DNA of 64,000 nt, from the NCBI GenBank assembly GCA_026398255.1, contig JAPLTG010000006.1, positions 1 to 64,000 on the forward strand, in the 5' to 3' direction. The notes under the pieces were generated by a model that was given only the letters and a program-made list of their open reading frames with translations, was not told where the DNA came from and did no database searches. Position 1 is the first letter of the stretch. Each line of letters starts with the position of its first letter. The translations under genes were made by a program, and so were the position numbers. This document shows, in pieces, positions 18,124-27,043 of the stretch. The stretch is from Verrucomicrobiota bacterium (GTDB lineage: Bacteria > Verrucomicrobiota > Verrucomicrobiia > Chthoniobacterales > Terrimicrobiaceae).

Positions 18124-18686
18124 GCGGCGGACTTGGTGATGTGCGGTGGCTTCAAATAAATCGGATCGGCGGGTCCGAATTGGTTCGGATGCCGCGCCAG
18201 AAAACGCGCTTGGGGGGCTTCGTAACAAGCCGAATCCAGCATGGGGCTCGTGGAAAAAACTGGAATCCCATTTGCCAGGCGTGCGGTGGCATCTTCGGGC
18301 GGAAGCAAATCGATCGGGTTGACGAGGGCTCCCCCGCGAACATGGGCGAGAAACCACTGACCTGCCCGCGCGTCGCCGATCACAAAATACTCCGGAGCAT
18401 CGTAGCCGAAAATAGATGGGATGCCTTTTAAGGGAACGCGCCGAGCTTTGGCTAGGCCCCATGCCGTGGCGATCGAGGCGCGGAGGCTATTGTAGCTGCC
18501 CGGGCCGGTGCCCACAAGGATTTGGGCGAAATCACCGCAGCGAGAAACGGCATTCTCCAATGCCGCAAAAAACTTCACACCGCGCCCTCGGGGATTTTCA
18601 AAATCGAGGGAGAAAACGGTCCGGTCACATTCGGTCACCGCGATGCTGCCTCGGCCGCTCGAACATTCGATGGCCAGAATTTTCAA
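18120..18686 (-). CDS. tsaB: tRNA t6A biosynthesis protein TsaB
   Basis: A 188-residue member of the ASKHA/TsaB family that partners TsaD and TsaE in forming threonylcarbamoyladenosine at position 37 of ANN-decoding tRNAs. The N-terminus MKILAIECSSGRGSIAV and the GTGPGSYNSLRASIATAWGLA motif are diagnostic. The second half is shorter than in E. coli (about 230 residues), as in several other phyla. The ATG overlaps the tsaE stop by four bases. Confidence 0.9.
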   Translation of the reverse strand: MKILAIECSSGRGSIAVTECDRTVFSLDFENPRGRGVKFFAALENAVSRCGDFAQILVGTGPGSYNSLRASIATAWGLAKARRVPLKGIPSIFGYDAPEYFVIGDARAGQWFLAHVRGGALVNPIDLLPPEDATARLANGIPVFSTSPMLDSACYEAPQARFLARHPNQFGPADPIYLKPPHITKSAA

Positions 18687-19132
18687 GGTAACCTCCGGAT
18701 TTTTCTCGCGTCACCATCCATCGAAAAAACAAGCCGCTGGGTGTGAGGCGGCAGGGCTTCGGGAAATTTGTCACCCCACTCGATGGCGGCGATGGTGGAA
18801 CCCGAGAGCAAATCATCGAAGCCCAAGGCGGCAAGTTCCTTGGGTGACTCGAGACGATAGAGATCAAGATGAACGAATGGTAAATGGCCGTCGGGATATT
18901 CATGCACGAGAGTGAAAGTCGGGCTGGAAACCTCCTCCGCCCTGCATCCAAGGCCCTCGGCGAGTCCTTGAACGAACGTCGTCTTCCCGGCGCCGAGCGG
19001 CCCTTCCAAACTCAAAACCTCGCCACCTCGCAGCAAGCCGGCGAGTTGGCACCCGGCTTCGCGCGTCTTAGCCACGGACTCGCAAAACCACTCCGTCGTC
19101 GGAATCGGATTTTCGAGGTGTGCGTTTGCCAT
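18683..19132 (-). CDS. tsaE: tRNA t6A biosynthesis ATPase TsaE
   Basis: A 149-residue P-loop ATPase of the t6A complex. Walker A GPLGAGKTTFVQGLAEGLG is near residue 44, then the SSPTFTLVHEY motif, the Asp in HLDLYRL and the AAIEWGDKF motif. It drives the TsaBD catalytic cycle. It heads the tsaE-tsaB-DUF971-pdxH operon and is divergent from the small lipoprotein gene at 19165, with a 32-base shared gap. Confidence 0.93.
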   Translation of the reverse strand: MANAHLENPIPTTEWFCESVAKTREAGCQLAGLLRGGEVLSLEGPLGAGKTTFVQGLAEGLGCRAEEVSSPTFTLVHEYPDGHLPFVHLDLYRLESPKELAALGFDDLLSGSTIAAIEWGDKFPEALPPHTQRLVFSMDGDARKIRRLP

Positions 19133-19164
19133 GTTGCAGGCAATTTAGTTCGCTCGAACCAACC

Positions 19165-19512
19165 ATGACAATGCCTTCCCTCATTCCGCTCGCGCGCCAA
19201 GGAATTGTTCTGGCCATTCTCCTTCTGCTCTCGGCCTGCAACCGGCCTGTCGAGACGATTCGTGAGATCGAGAGGAGCCTCGAAATTTTCAAAGCCAATC
19301 CCAACATGGTCACGCTCGAGGCGCTGGACAAATCCTTCGACAAAATCCAGACGCAGATCGACGCCCTGCAAGCCAAGGGCGACACGGTGCAAGCTGATCT
19401 CTATCGCCGCCAAGCCTTCACTCTCCGCTATGAATACCGCGCTGTGCGCCGGGAATTCATCCGCTGGAGCAACGAACAGCTCAGTAAGAAACCCCAGCCC
19501 GTTCTAGATTAG
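19165..19512 (+). CDS. Small lipoprotein, unknown function
   Basis: A 115-residue protein with a lipoprotein signal: hydrophobic IVLAILLLLSACN with the lipobox LSAC at about residue 26. The mature part is all-helical in appearance (IREIERSLEIF, LDKSFDKIQTQIDALQAKG), probably a coiled coil. I chose the ATG at 19165. Its 3' end overlaps the convergent GT4 gene by nine bases. Not recognised beyond the lipoprotein class. Confidence 0.75.
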   Translation: MTMPSLIPLARQGIVLAILLLLSACNRPVETIREIERSLEIFKANPNMVTLEALDKSFDKIQTQIDALQAKGDTVQADLYRRQAFTLRYEYRAVRREFIRWSNEQLSKKPQPVLD

Positions 19513-20757
19513 ATCCACCTTCGGGCTTGGGCGGAGTCGCTGCTCGATGGCGCGCAGATTTTGATCCAGGGCGTCGAGACCAAAGCGGGAGATATTTTGG
19601 CGTGCTGCCTCGCGCATCGCCTCCAGTCGCTCAGGGTCTTCGTCGAGGGATTCCAGAGCTTTTGCCAGAGCGGTGGAGTCCCGCGCCGGAACGATAAACC
19701 CATCGAGACCGTCGTGAACCACTTCGCCGCAATTCGGCGTGGTGATGACCGGAAGTCCGTGGGCCATGGCCTCGAGCTGGGTGAGTGCGAAGCCGTCGGA
19801 AATCGTCGGCAAAACGAAAACATCGGCCTCGAGGTAAAACTCGCGCACCCGGTCGCGCGTTACGGCACCGTGGAAGGTCACATTCGAGGGCGCGGTGACG
19901 ACATGCTCGTCGGCAATCGCGATCGGGCCGGCGATATCAAAATGGAAATGTTTTTTGTCCAGCTTCCGCGCGGCTTCGAGGAGGTATTGGATTCCTTTGC
20001 GGAGATTCACCTGCCCGAGATAGAGCACCCGGAGCGGTCCCTCAGCACGGGGCGGACTCGCGAGCTCGATCTCTTCGGACTCGTAAGCGAGGGGGACAAT
20101 GGAAATTTTATTGGACGCCACGCCGAGCTTCGCCAGCGCATTGAGGGTCCATTTCGAATTCACCATCACGACATCGGCGAGCGCCCACTCGGCCTTGCGC
20201 CAGGCCAAATACTCCTCCGGCACACGCAGCGGAGCCTTCGCCCATCCGGGCCAAAGCCTCTCTTCCTCACGCACCATTTCGATCTCCACTTGCGAGGGAT
20301 CCATTTGGCAAACGACAGTCGCCGCGCCTTGGTCCTTGGCCCATGCGGCCGCTTCGAGAAATCCCGTGTCGTATCCGAAGAAAATCGTATTTTTCCAATC
20401 TTGCTCGCGGCGTTTCGCCATCGCGTAGCGGGTTTGCCGACCGAACCGGCTCCCGATTTTAAGAAACTCCGAATAGGGCTCGCGGCTTCTCGCAAGTTTC
20501 CCACGAAGCCCGGCGAGAAGTGCGGCGGCGTTGAAGCCATAAACCTCGGCATCGCTCAAATCCTCGTGCTGGCGTGTGAGCAGGCGTTTGGAGCGGACGA
20601 GACGCCAAGCTCCGGCCGACCAGTAGTCGGTGAAAACCGCCTCGAGCCGACCGGATCGGTGAAGCACGCGCGGGATGGCGTAGTGCTCCCGGGCTCCGAT
20701 CTGCGCGCAGATCCAGGAGGTGCTGGGAGCATGGACTTTGAAGCGTTGCCTTGGAAT
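19504..20757 (-). CDS. GT4-family glycosyltransferase, start uncertain
   Basis: A GT-B glycosyltransferase. The C-terminal domain has LRVLYLGQVNLRKGIQYLLEAA, then NVTFHGAVTRDRV and LPTISDGFALTQLEAMAHGLP with the donor ExxxxxxxE pair. The first standard start (GTG 20667) falls after a clearly conserved segment reading ICAQIGAREHYAIPRVLHR, so translation must begin further upstream; the frame is open back to a TAA at 20764-20766 and contains no ATG, GTG or TTG there. An ATT at 20757 is the only plausible initiator. The gene may start with AUU, or be 5' truncated. It has no repeat insertion. Neighbours are metabolic genes. Confidence 0.75.
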   Translation of the reverse strand: MPRQRFKVHAPSTSWICAQIGAREHYAIPRVLHRSGRLEAVFTDYWSAGAWRLVRSKRLLTRQHEDLSDAEVYGFNAAALLAGLRGKLARSREPYSEFLKIGSRFGRQTRYAMAKRREQDWKNTIFFGYDTGFLEAAAWAKDQGAATVVCQMDPSQVEIEMVREEERLWPGWAKAPLRVPEEYLAWRKAEWALADVVMVNSKWTLNALAKLGVASNKISIVPLAYESEEIELASPPRAEGPLRVLYLGQVNLRKGIQYLLEAARKLDKKHFHFDIAGPIAIADEHVVTAPSNVTFHGAVTRDRVREFYLEADVFVLPTISDGFALTQLEAMAHGLPVITTPNCGEVVHDGLDGFIVPARDSTALAKALESLDEDPERLEAMREAARQNISRFGLDALDQNLRAIEQRLRPSPKVDLI

Positions 20758-20795
20758 AGGGTCTTAAAAAATCAGCAAATGTCGGGAGCGGGAAA

Positions 20796-21548
20796 TCAAA
20801 AAGAGGCGGGCGTATTTTTGTCGGCGATGATCAAAAGGCCGCGCAGGGTCAGGAGGGGATCGACTTGGTCGAAGATTGCGAGTTTTCCGGCGATGAGCTT
20901 CGCATCGCCGCCGGTGGCCACGACGACGGGTTTCTTTTTGCGAAATGCCTCGGCGGTGATCTGCGAGAGGATTTCCCGGATCAGGCCGCGGTATCCGTGG
21001 ACCGCACCGGCGAGCATGGCATCGATTGTGGAGCGGCCGACGGCGGATTTCGGCTCTTTCAATTTCACGAGCGGGAGCAGGGCGGTTTTTTCGTGGAGGT
21101 AATTCGTCATCGCATTCAGCCCGGGGGCGATCACTCCGCCAATGTAGGATCCCTTCGCGGACAGCACATCGAATGTCACCGCTGTGCCGAAATCCACAAC
21201 GATAGCTGGTGTTCCATAAAGAGCGGCGCAGGCGGCGGCATTGGCGAGGCGGTCGGCGCCGATGGATTCGGGATTCGGGTAATCGATGCCAACGCCCAGA
21301 TCGAGGTGCGGGCCAAGAACGACGGTGTTGGGAAACGCCGCGAGGACGGCTGAGTTTTTGGTGGGAACCACCGAGGAGAGAAACACGGAGTCGGGCTTGG
21401 TCTTTCCAGCAAGTGTGCGAAGGGCTGAGGGCTTCAGATCGGATGTGGAAATTCGATGAACGCGGCCAATGCGGGGTCCGACCGCCACGGCGGCTTTGGT
21501 GAAGCTATTGCTGATGTCGATGAGGAGCGTGCGTTTCACGAGGCGCAT
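20796..21548 (-). CDS. coaX: Type III pantothenate kinase
   Basis: An ASKHA-fold kinase of about 250 residues that phosphorylates pantothenate, the first step of coenzyme A synthesis. Seen motifs: LLIDISNSFTKAAV (phosphate 1), GVGIDYPNPESIGADRLANAAA, VVDFGTAVTFDVL (phosphate 2), GGVIAPGLNAMTNYLHEKTA and VVATGGDAKLIA. The first motif has Ser where Gly-Asn is usual (DISNS). The start could be ATG 21548 or GTG 21539; the latter overlaps the upstream stop as GTGA. The gene belongs to a minus-strand series with the symporter and ACT genes. Confidence 0.92.
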   Translation of the reverse strand: MRLVKRTLLIDISNSFTKAAVAVGPRIGRVHRISTSDLKPSALRTLAGKTKPDSVFLSSVVPTKNSAVLAAFPNTVVLGPHLDLGVGIDYPNPESIGADRLANAAACAALYGTPAIVVDFGTAVTFDVLSAKGSYIGGVIAPGLNAMTNYLHEKTALLPLVKLKEPKSAVGRSTIDAMLAGAVHGYRGLIREILSQITAEAFRKKKPVVVATGGDAKLIAGKLAIFDQVDPLLTLRGLLIIADKNTPASF

Positions 21549-22840
21549 TCGGGTTTCGAAACGACAGCGGCGACGACTAGATCGCCAGTGACATTCAGAG
21601 TGGTGCGGCACATATCGAGGAAGCGGTCGATGCCGAGAATGATCGCAATGGCATCGGCTGGAACTCCGATCGTGAGAAGGACGCCGACGACCAGAGGCAG
21701 CGAGCCACCGGGCACACCAGCAGTGCCGATACCCGCCATCACGCACATGAGCGCGACGACGAGTTGCTGGCCGAGGTTGAGCTCCACGCCGAAAACCTGA
21801 GCGAGAAAAAGCACCGTGACACCCTCGTAGAGCGCGGTGCCGTTTTGGTTTGCGCTGGCGCCAACGGTCAGCACGAACCGCCCGATGCGCGTGGGAATGC
21901 CGAGGTTTTGCTCTGCGACCCGGAGCGAAACAGGCAGCGTCGCGTTGCTTGAGGAGGTGCTGAAAGCCGTGACGATCGCTTCGCGGGACTGCTTAAAAAA
22001 CTCCCATGGCGACCGGTTCGCAAAAAACCTTAAGGCCAGCGGATAGACGACGAATTGCTGCAAGCCGAGCCCGAGTAAAACCACGCCGACATAGGCCCCG
22101 AGTGTGGTGAACAAATCGAGCCCCAGCCGCGCCGCCACGGCGAATCCGAGGCAGGCGACGCCGAATGGCGCGAGCTTCAGCGCGAATCCGATGATCGTCA
22201 TGCACACCTCGAACATCCCCTCGAAAAACCCCTTCAGCACGGCGGTCTTTTCGGGTTTTGCCACAGCCATTGCCACGCCAACAAACAGGCTGAAGACCAT
22301 CAGCGCGAGCAAGCCGCCGCCGGAGTTCTCGGGGTTGAAGGCGTTCACAGCCTCGGTGAGAGGATTTTCCGGAATGAAATTCAGGAGCGTCGTGGAGATC
22401 GATTGGGGGCGGCTTCCACGCTCTATGCTTTTCTCCGAGGCTCCGCCGTAGGAGGCGATGAGGGCTTCGCGTTTTTCCTCCGGCAGGGAGTGTCCGGGCT
22501 CGAGAACGTTCACGAGCCCGAGCGCGATGCCGACCCCGGCGGCGGAGAGAAAAATGGTTGTCACCAGCGTGCGGATACCGATTCGTCCCAGCGTGCGGAT
22601 GTCCCCCATTTCGAGGGTTCCAAGCACGATGGCCGAGAGGATCAGCGGAACGACGACCATGAAAATGATCCTCAGAAAAATCCGGCCCGCCGGCTGGATC
22701 ACCTGGTCGATCCACCAGTTCAGCGAGGGTTGTGAGGCTTCGGGGAGGAAGGCTCCTGCTGCGAGTCCCAACGCCAATCCCAAAACAAGACCGGCCAGGA
22801 TGCGCGCGGCCTGAGAGCGGTTGTCCGCGCCGCCGGACAT
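21536..22840 (-). CDS. Dicarboxylate/amino acid:cation symporter (DAACS)
   Basis: A membrane transporter of about 434 residues, eight TM segments plus two re-entrant loops expected. The serine-rich loop is FSTSSSNATLPVSLR, the cation site is ANQNGTALYEGV (NMDGT in glutamate carriers), and HP2 reads AGVPGGSLPLVVGVLLTIGVP. The sequence INRI in the last TM is IDRFLDMCRTTLNVTGD. It imports glutamate or C4-dicarboxylates with Na+ or H+. ATG 22840 gives MSGGADNRSQ and lies two bases beyond the upstream stop. Confidence 0.9.
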   Translation of the reverse strand: MSGGADNRSQAARILAGLVLGLALGLAAGAFLPEASQPSLNWWIDQVIQPAGRIFLRIIFMVVVPLILSAIVLGTLEMGDIRTLGRIGIRTLVTTIFLSAAGVGIALGLVNVLEPGHSLPEEKREALIASYGGASEKSIERGSRPQSISTTLLNFIPENPLTEAVNAFNPENSGGGLLALMVFSLFVGVAMAVAKPEKTAVLKGFFEGMFEVCMTIIGFALKLAPFGVACLGFAVAARLGLDLFTTLGAYVGVVLLGLGLQQFVVYPLALRFFANRSPWEFFKQSREAIVTAFSTSSSNATLPVSLRVAEQNLGIPTRIGRFVLTVGASANQNGTALYEGVTVLFLAQVFGVELNLGQQLVVALMCVMAGIGTAGVPGGSLPLVVGVLLTIGVPADAIAIILGIDRFLDMCRTTLNVTGDLVVAAVVSKPECAS

Positions 22841-22842
22841 CG

Positions 22843-23304
22843 TCAGCGGGAGAGATCGCCCTGGTTCAGGAGTTTGAATCCTTCGCCTATCAGCACGGAG
22901 GAGGCGCACTCGATATCATCGAGATGGATCGCGAGCAGGGCGCGGCCGCGGGGGCGGACTAGAAGCGGGTAGCTGAAGTGGATATTCACCTCTGCCATGA
23001 GCAAAGCGGCGAGCACCCCGGAAAGATCGGCTGGGCCCTCGGCGAATTCGACGACCATCAATTCGCACACGCTGTGAGGGATGTCGTGCTCGCGGAAAAT
23101 CTCCTCGGTGCGATCAGGGTCGCTCACGATCATGCGACTGATGGCGGTCTCCGAGGACTCGGAAATACTGAGCGCGAGGACGACGACATTATTTTCATCG
23201 AGCAAGCGAACGAGTTCGAGCAAGGCACCGACTTTATTTTGAAGAAAAACGGAAAACTGCCTGACTTGGGGGGAGTTCAGCTTCTCGGTCGTGGCGGGCG
23301 TCAT
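22843..23304 (-). CDS. Tandem ACT-domain protein
   Basis: A 153-residue protein of two ACT-like domains: QFSVFLQNKVGALLELVRLLDENNV (about 16-85) and VVEFAEGPADLSGVLAALLMAEVNIHFSYPL (about 85-150). Stand-alone tandem ACT proteins bind amino acids or act as regulators; no catalytic domain is attached. It is immediately upstream of the symporter, so an amino-acid sensing role is possible but inferred. Confidence 0.8.
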   Translation of the reverse strand: MTPATTEKLNSPQVRQFSVFLQNKVGALLELVRLLDENNVVVLALSISESSETAISRMIVSDPDRTEEIFREHDIPHSVCELMVVEFAEGPADLSGVLAALLMAEVNIHFSYPLLVRPRGRALLAIHLDDIECASSVLIGEGFKLLNQGDLSR

Positions 23305-23309
23305 AGGAT

Positions 23310-23771
23310 TTACTTGTAGGAATATACCACGCAGGTCTCGGCCTTGTCACCCTCGGTCAATTCGAGCCGGATGTAATAGCGATCGCTCCGCGTGGGAGAA
23401 ATTCCGGCCGTGGCGGATGTCTCGTCCATCGATTCCTCGCTGCTGGTGGGATTTCCCAAGCGGTCGAAAATCGAAACACGAATCCGCGAGCCAGGCGTGA
23501 GATTCGCGGCGGAGAACGAGTAGTTGTTTCGCGTGAAGAGATGCAATGCGATGAGGGCGGGTTTGTTTTTTTCCAAAGTGCCGGACCAAAAGCCATCGCG
23601 CCTGGCGTAACCGAGGGCTTTGTATCCGGAGGCCACCTCGAGTGCGCGGCTGCGGGAACTCGAGGAAGTGGCGCTCCAATCCAGCGGTGCGGGCTTGGTT
23701 TGTGGCGGCTCGGCTTGCTGGGCGAACGCCACGCCGGAAGCCAACAAGGAAAAGACAAGGGCGCGCGTCAT
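23310..23771 (-). CDS. Secreted protein, unknown function
   Basis: A 153-residue protein with a signal peptide (RALVFSLLASGVAFAQQ, cleavage after AFA). The mature part seems beta-rich, with a YYIRLELTEGDKAETCVVYSYK C-terminus resembling a small C-terminal beta-sandwich that follows a FDRLGN motif. I do not recognise a family. Its ATG overlaps the upstream gene by four bases, so both are likely co-expressed. Confidence 0.6.
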   Translation of the reverse strand: MTRALVFSLLASGVAFAQQAEPPQTKPAPLDWSATSSSSRSRALEVASGYKALGYARRDGFWSGTLEKNKPALIALHLFTRNNYSFSAANLTPGSRIRVSIFDRLGNPTSSEESMDETSATAGISPTRSDRYYIRLELTEGDKAETCVVYSYK

Positions 23772-24580
23772 GGCTTCGGTGGAGGCTGGGAGCTTGCGTT
23801 AAGGATGGCCGTCATCGTCACCGAGATATCCCGCACGGAGGCCTCGGAGAGCGGTTGGGAGGATTCTTGGGCCATGTGAGGCTGGAGAGTTTGGAGCCGA
23901 GACAGGAAGGTCTGAGCCATCGGATTGGCTCGGGATTTCTCCGGCAAGCCTTGGAGGCGATCAAGCAGATGGTTGAGAATCTCGGGTTGGACGAGCAGTT
24001 CGGAGGCTTCGGGGTTGGGAGTTTGGATGAGAAGATCGCAGGCGACTTCCATTTGTCGGACCCACGATCCGATCATGAGAAAAACAAGAAGGTCGTAGTC
24101 GTTTTGCTCCTGCATGGAGAGGCGAATGTCGTTTTGCATGGCATCCAATTCCTCGCGCAAAGTGAGCCAATCTCCCTTCTCGGCCAGGTCGGAAATGTTC
24201 TGACCTCGGGCGAGGACATTTTGGCTGACATTGAGTTTTTTCGCGAGATTCAGGATGTCGCGGCCGTAATTTTTGGTGGCTTGGCCATCCTGCGCCTCGA
24301 TGGCGATATGGCAGTCGGCAATCAGCACGCCGATCTGGAGGGCAAGATGTTCGCGGAGGGGCGTGGCGACTGGCACCATGGGGCGGATGAGTTTGGTCCA
24401 GTTTGGCTCGAAACGCTTATCCACCGCAGAAAAAAACTCCCCGGCGGATGGAAGCGAGAGCGTTTCCATAAATACGGCGGAGCGCATGTCTTCCTCATCG
24501 AGCGGGGAGAATCTGGCAAAAGCCAAACTCCCTGCAAAAAAAGCCAGCAAGGCGAGGGTGATGGATACCCGCTTGATCAC
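23768..24580 (-). CDS. Secreted helical protein, unknown function
   Basis: A 270-residue protein with an N-terminal signal (ITLALLAFFAGSLAFA). The mature chain is predicted mostly helical, with repeated leucine-rich stretches (LREHLALQIGVLIADCHIAI; WLTLREELDAMQ) and no catalytic motif that I know. The C-terminus is Pro-rich. It sits upstream of, and overlaps, the gene at 23310. The 90-base gap 24581-24670 shows no gene. Confidence 0.6.
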   Translation of the reverse strand: MIKRVSITLALLAFFAGSLAFARFSPLDEEDMRSAVFMETLSLPSAGEFFSAVDKRFEPNWTKLIRPMVPVATPLREHLALQIGVLIADCHIAIEAQDGQATKNYGRDILNLAKKLNVSQNVLARGQNISDLAEKGDWLTLREELDAMQNDIRLSMQEQNDYDLLVFLMIGSWVRQMEVACDLLIQTPNPEASELLVQPEILNHLLDRLQGLPEKSRANPMAQTFLSRLQTLQPHMAQESSQPLSEASVRDISVTMTAILNASSQPPPKP

Positions 24581-24670
24581 GCCAATAGACTAAGCCGCTG
24601 GGGGCGGGATTTCAAAGAGGGAAAGCCACCCTCTGGGGTTTCCTCTAGGAGGGCTGCGTGGAAAGCTGCC

Positions 24671-25978
24671 TCAGAGGCCTGTTTCCAAGACAACACGGAT
24701 TCTCGCCGCCACTTCCGCTTCTTGGTTTTCTGGGATCGATTGCTCCTCGGATCGAGCCGTCTCGACGGCCGCCAACCCGGCAGCTTGGCCGATGGCTAGG
24801 GAAGTTCCGATGACTCGAAGGGCGCCCTGGGCCACATAGGCCGAAGAAATGCAGCGCCCGGCCATGAGTAGGTTTCCAATTTCTTTTGAAATAAGAGCAC
24901 GAAGTGGAACGGCCGTGGGTCGCATGCGAGTCGGATCGAAAACGATCGATCTCAAAAGAGAGGGGTCGGCAAAGACTGGCCAGCCTGCGCGGCACACGGC
25001 GTCGTCAAAATCCGGGGAGGATTGAAAATCTGCCTCGGTCAGGCGATAGCGGGCGGTGATCCGGCGACTTTCGCGTTCGCAAGACTGAGTGGGAACCACG
25101 GTGACTTCGCATTTTTCAAACCCTCGTATGTTCGATCGCAAAAAGCTCCCGAGTTCGTTCGCCAGATTTCCACTCAAAATCTGAAAACGGGTCAGCGAAT
25201 CGGGGTTCAAGGCGCTGAAATGATCGCCCTCCGCGTCAAGCCCCACGCAGGCGTCGGGGTTTTCATCCATTTGCACGAGGCGAATCACGGCGAGGCCGAT
25301 CTGCGGGGTTAGCAAACCAAGGCTGAGTGCTTTAACGAGGTGTTCGGAAAAAATCTGCCGTCCGTCCTCGTCCGTCGCATTCGCTTCATGGCCTCGAATC
25401 GAAAAAATGAAGGCTCTGCGGCGGTTCGTGCAAGATTCGGTGCCTTCGAAGTCAGCCCCCGCAAGAAATGCCAACTCCGCCTCGCGGGTGGTATCGAGAA
25501 AAGCGCGTGCTCGAACTGGTTCCTCGCGGCTGGCTAGTTCCACGCTTTCGATTCGCGACTCGGTGGCATTCACGGAGCTGAGTCGGGTTTTAAGGGCGAC
25601 CGTTAGATTTTTTTCGCGTTGGCATAAATCCCAGCAGTGGCGCGTATACTGGATCGGGGACTGGAAAACCACATCGTAAGGCCCGACGCGTTTCGGAGCG
25701 GTGCCCGTGCCGGAGCTGACGAGGCGCTCGGCAAACTCCAAGGCCAATCCCCCATTGGCTGCCCGTGGGATCATGTCCTGACTCGTGACATACAGGCCCG
25801 AGAGGCTGTGAACAAAAGTGTTCGCCGAAAATCCGCCGATCGATTCCGCCGAACTGAATAGAAGGGTCTTTGCGCCTGCACGAGCCGAGGCGATGGCTGC
25901 CGCGAAACCAGCCGGGCCCGAGCCGTCTACGATGACATCATATTCTGATTCGATTGGAGAGGGGTCGGAGGTTTCCAA
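24671..25978 (-). CDS. FAD-dependent oxidoreductase (FAD_oxidored family)
   Basis: A 435-residue flavoprotein. The N-terminal dinucleotide motif is VIVDGSGPAGFAAAIASARAG (GxGxxG) and the C-terminal FAD motif is NLLMAGRCISSAYVAQGALRVIG. The middle contains FLDTTREAELAFLAGADF, which occurs in the FAD_oxidored family found often in Planctomycetes and Verrucomicrobiota together with sugar metabolism. No signal peptide is apparent. The substrate cannot be told from sequence. Confidence 0.82.
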   Translation of the reverse strand: METSDPSPIESEYDVIVDGSGPAGFAAAIASARAGAKTLLFSSAESIGGFSANTFVHSLSGLYVTSQDMIPRAANGGLALEFAERLVSSGTGTAPKRVGPYDVVFQSPIQYTRHCWDLCQREKNLTVALKTRLSSVNATESRIESVELASREEPVRARAFLDTTREAELAFLAGADFEGTESCTNRRRAFIFSIRGHEANATDEDGRQIFSEHLVKALSLGLLTPQIGLAVIRLVQMDENPDACVGLDAEGDHFSALNPDSLTRFQILSGNLANELGSFLRSNIRGFEKCEVTVVPTQSCERESRRITARYRLTEADFQSSPDFDDAVCRAGWPVFADPSLLRSIVFDPTRMRPTAVPLRALISKEIGNLLMAGRCISSAYVAQGALRVIGTSLAIGQAAGLAAVETARSEEQSIPENQEAEVAARIRVVLETGL

Positions 25979-26069
25979 AAAAGGGAAGGGGATTTAATTC
26001 AAAAGGTGGCGAAGTGTGATCCGCGTTCGCGCAAATGGCAAACGGGCTCGCGCTGGATTATGTAGGAAA

Positions 26070-26999
26070 TCAAAAAACCGAGTCGCCGAGCATGGAGTTC
26101 TCACCGCTGGCAAAAAAGAAAGAGGGAGCCGGAGCCCAAGCCATCGCGCGAGCGGCGTCGTTGAAGATGGATTTCGTCTTGCTGCCGAGTTGAACAAGGA
26201 TCACCTCGCGTCCATTGAGTCGTCCGCTGGATACGAGGCAGCGCCCGGCCGCGTTGGTGTAACCCGTCTTCATTCCGTTGAACGCATGCGAGCGGCCGAG
26301 CAGGAAATTGGTGGCCTCAAGGACCGAGACGCGTCCGCTGTTGTGGCGGAATCGACATTCGCGCTTGAGCATCAACTCGCGGAGGACCGGGTTGCGGTAA
26401 GCGTAAAAAGCGACGCGAGCCATGTCTCGGGCGGTGGAATACTGCTGGGCAGGGAGGCCGTTGCTGTTCGCGAAGTGGGAGGAATTGGCGCCGATCGCGC
26501 GGGCGGTGCTGTTCATTTTTTCTGCAAAGGCAGCTTCCGAATCGCTGTGGTCGCGGGCGAGGGCGGCACACGCGTCGTTCATGCTTTTTACCATCACGGC
26601 CTCGAGGAGTTGGCGGCGAGGGTAGCGTTCGCCGACTTTGAGGTTGAGCTTGGTTGGCTCAGCGCGAGTTTCGGGTTCGGCGATTGTCACGATCTCATCA
26701 AGGTTTCCGGAGCGGGCGACAATCAAGCCGGTGAGAAGTTTTTGGGTGCTGGCGACGGGACGGCGGGCGTCGGCATTTTTTTGGAAGAGGACTTTCCCGC
26801 TTCGGGCGTCGATGAGGATTGCGGATTCTGCGAGGATTTGCGGAGCGTTCGCGGGCCAAACCTCGGTTGCGCTAGCTGGAGGTTCGGCGATGGGTGGAGG
26901 CGCGGCTGCCGAGGTTCGAGTAGGCGGGGCGGGAGTCGTGGAACATGCGGCGGCAAACACTGAAAAAATCAGGATGGACAGCAGACGGGGAAATCTCAT
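26070..26999 (-). CDS. D-alanyl-D-alanine carboxypeptidase (S11), lipoprotein
   Basis: A serine peptidase of about 309 residues acting on peptidoglycan in the periplasm. All three penicillin-binding motifs are visible: SxxK in VASTQKLLTG, SxN in VKSMNDACAAL, and KTG in NGMKTGYTNAAG. The start ATG 26999 gives a lipoprotein signal (LLSILIFSVFAAACS) and a Pro/Ala-rich linker. A reading back to 27098 would run through a non-conserved segment. Unlike PBP5, the C-terminal membrane anchor is absent, so membrane attachment is by lipid. It follows rsmH on the same strand. Confidence 0.9.
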   Translation of the reverse strand: MRFPRLLSILIFSVFAAACSTTPAPPTRTSAAAPPPIAEPPASATEVWPANAPQILAESAILIDARSGKVLFQKNADARRPVASTQKLLTGLIVARSGNLDEIVTIAEPETRAEPTKLNLKVGERYPRRQLLEAVMVKSMNDACAALARDHSDSEAAFAEKMNSTARAIGANSSHFANSNGLPAQQYSTARDMARVAFYAYRNPVLRELMLKRECRFRHNSGRVSVLEATNFLLGRSHAFNGMKTGYTNAAGRCLVSSGRLNGREVILVQLGSKTKSIFNDAARAMAWAPAPSFFFASGENSMLGDSVF

Positions 27000-27043
27000 G
27001 CGCGACACCGAAATCGAAAAAACCCTCCGCAGCAACGCGATTT

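Noticed and set aside
19561-21102. A long plus-strand open frame of about 513 codons
   Set aside because: It lies opposite the GT4 and coaX genes, whose protein motifs are clear; high GC creates long antisense frames.
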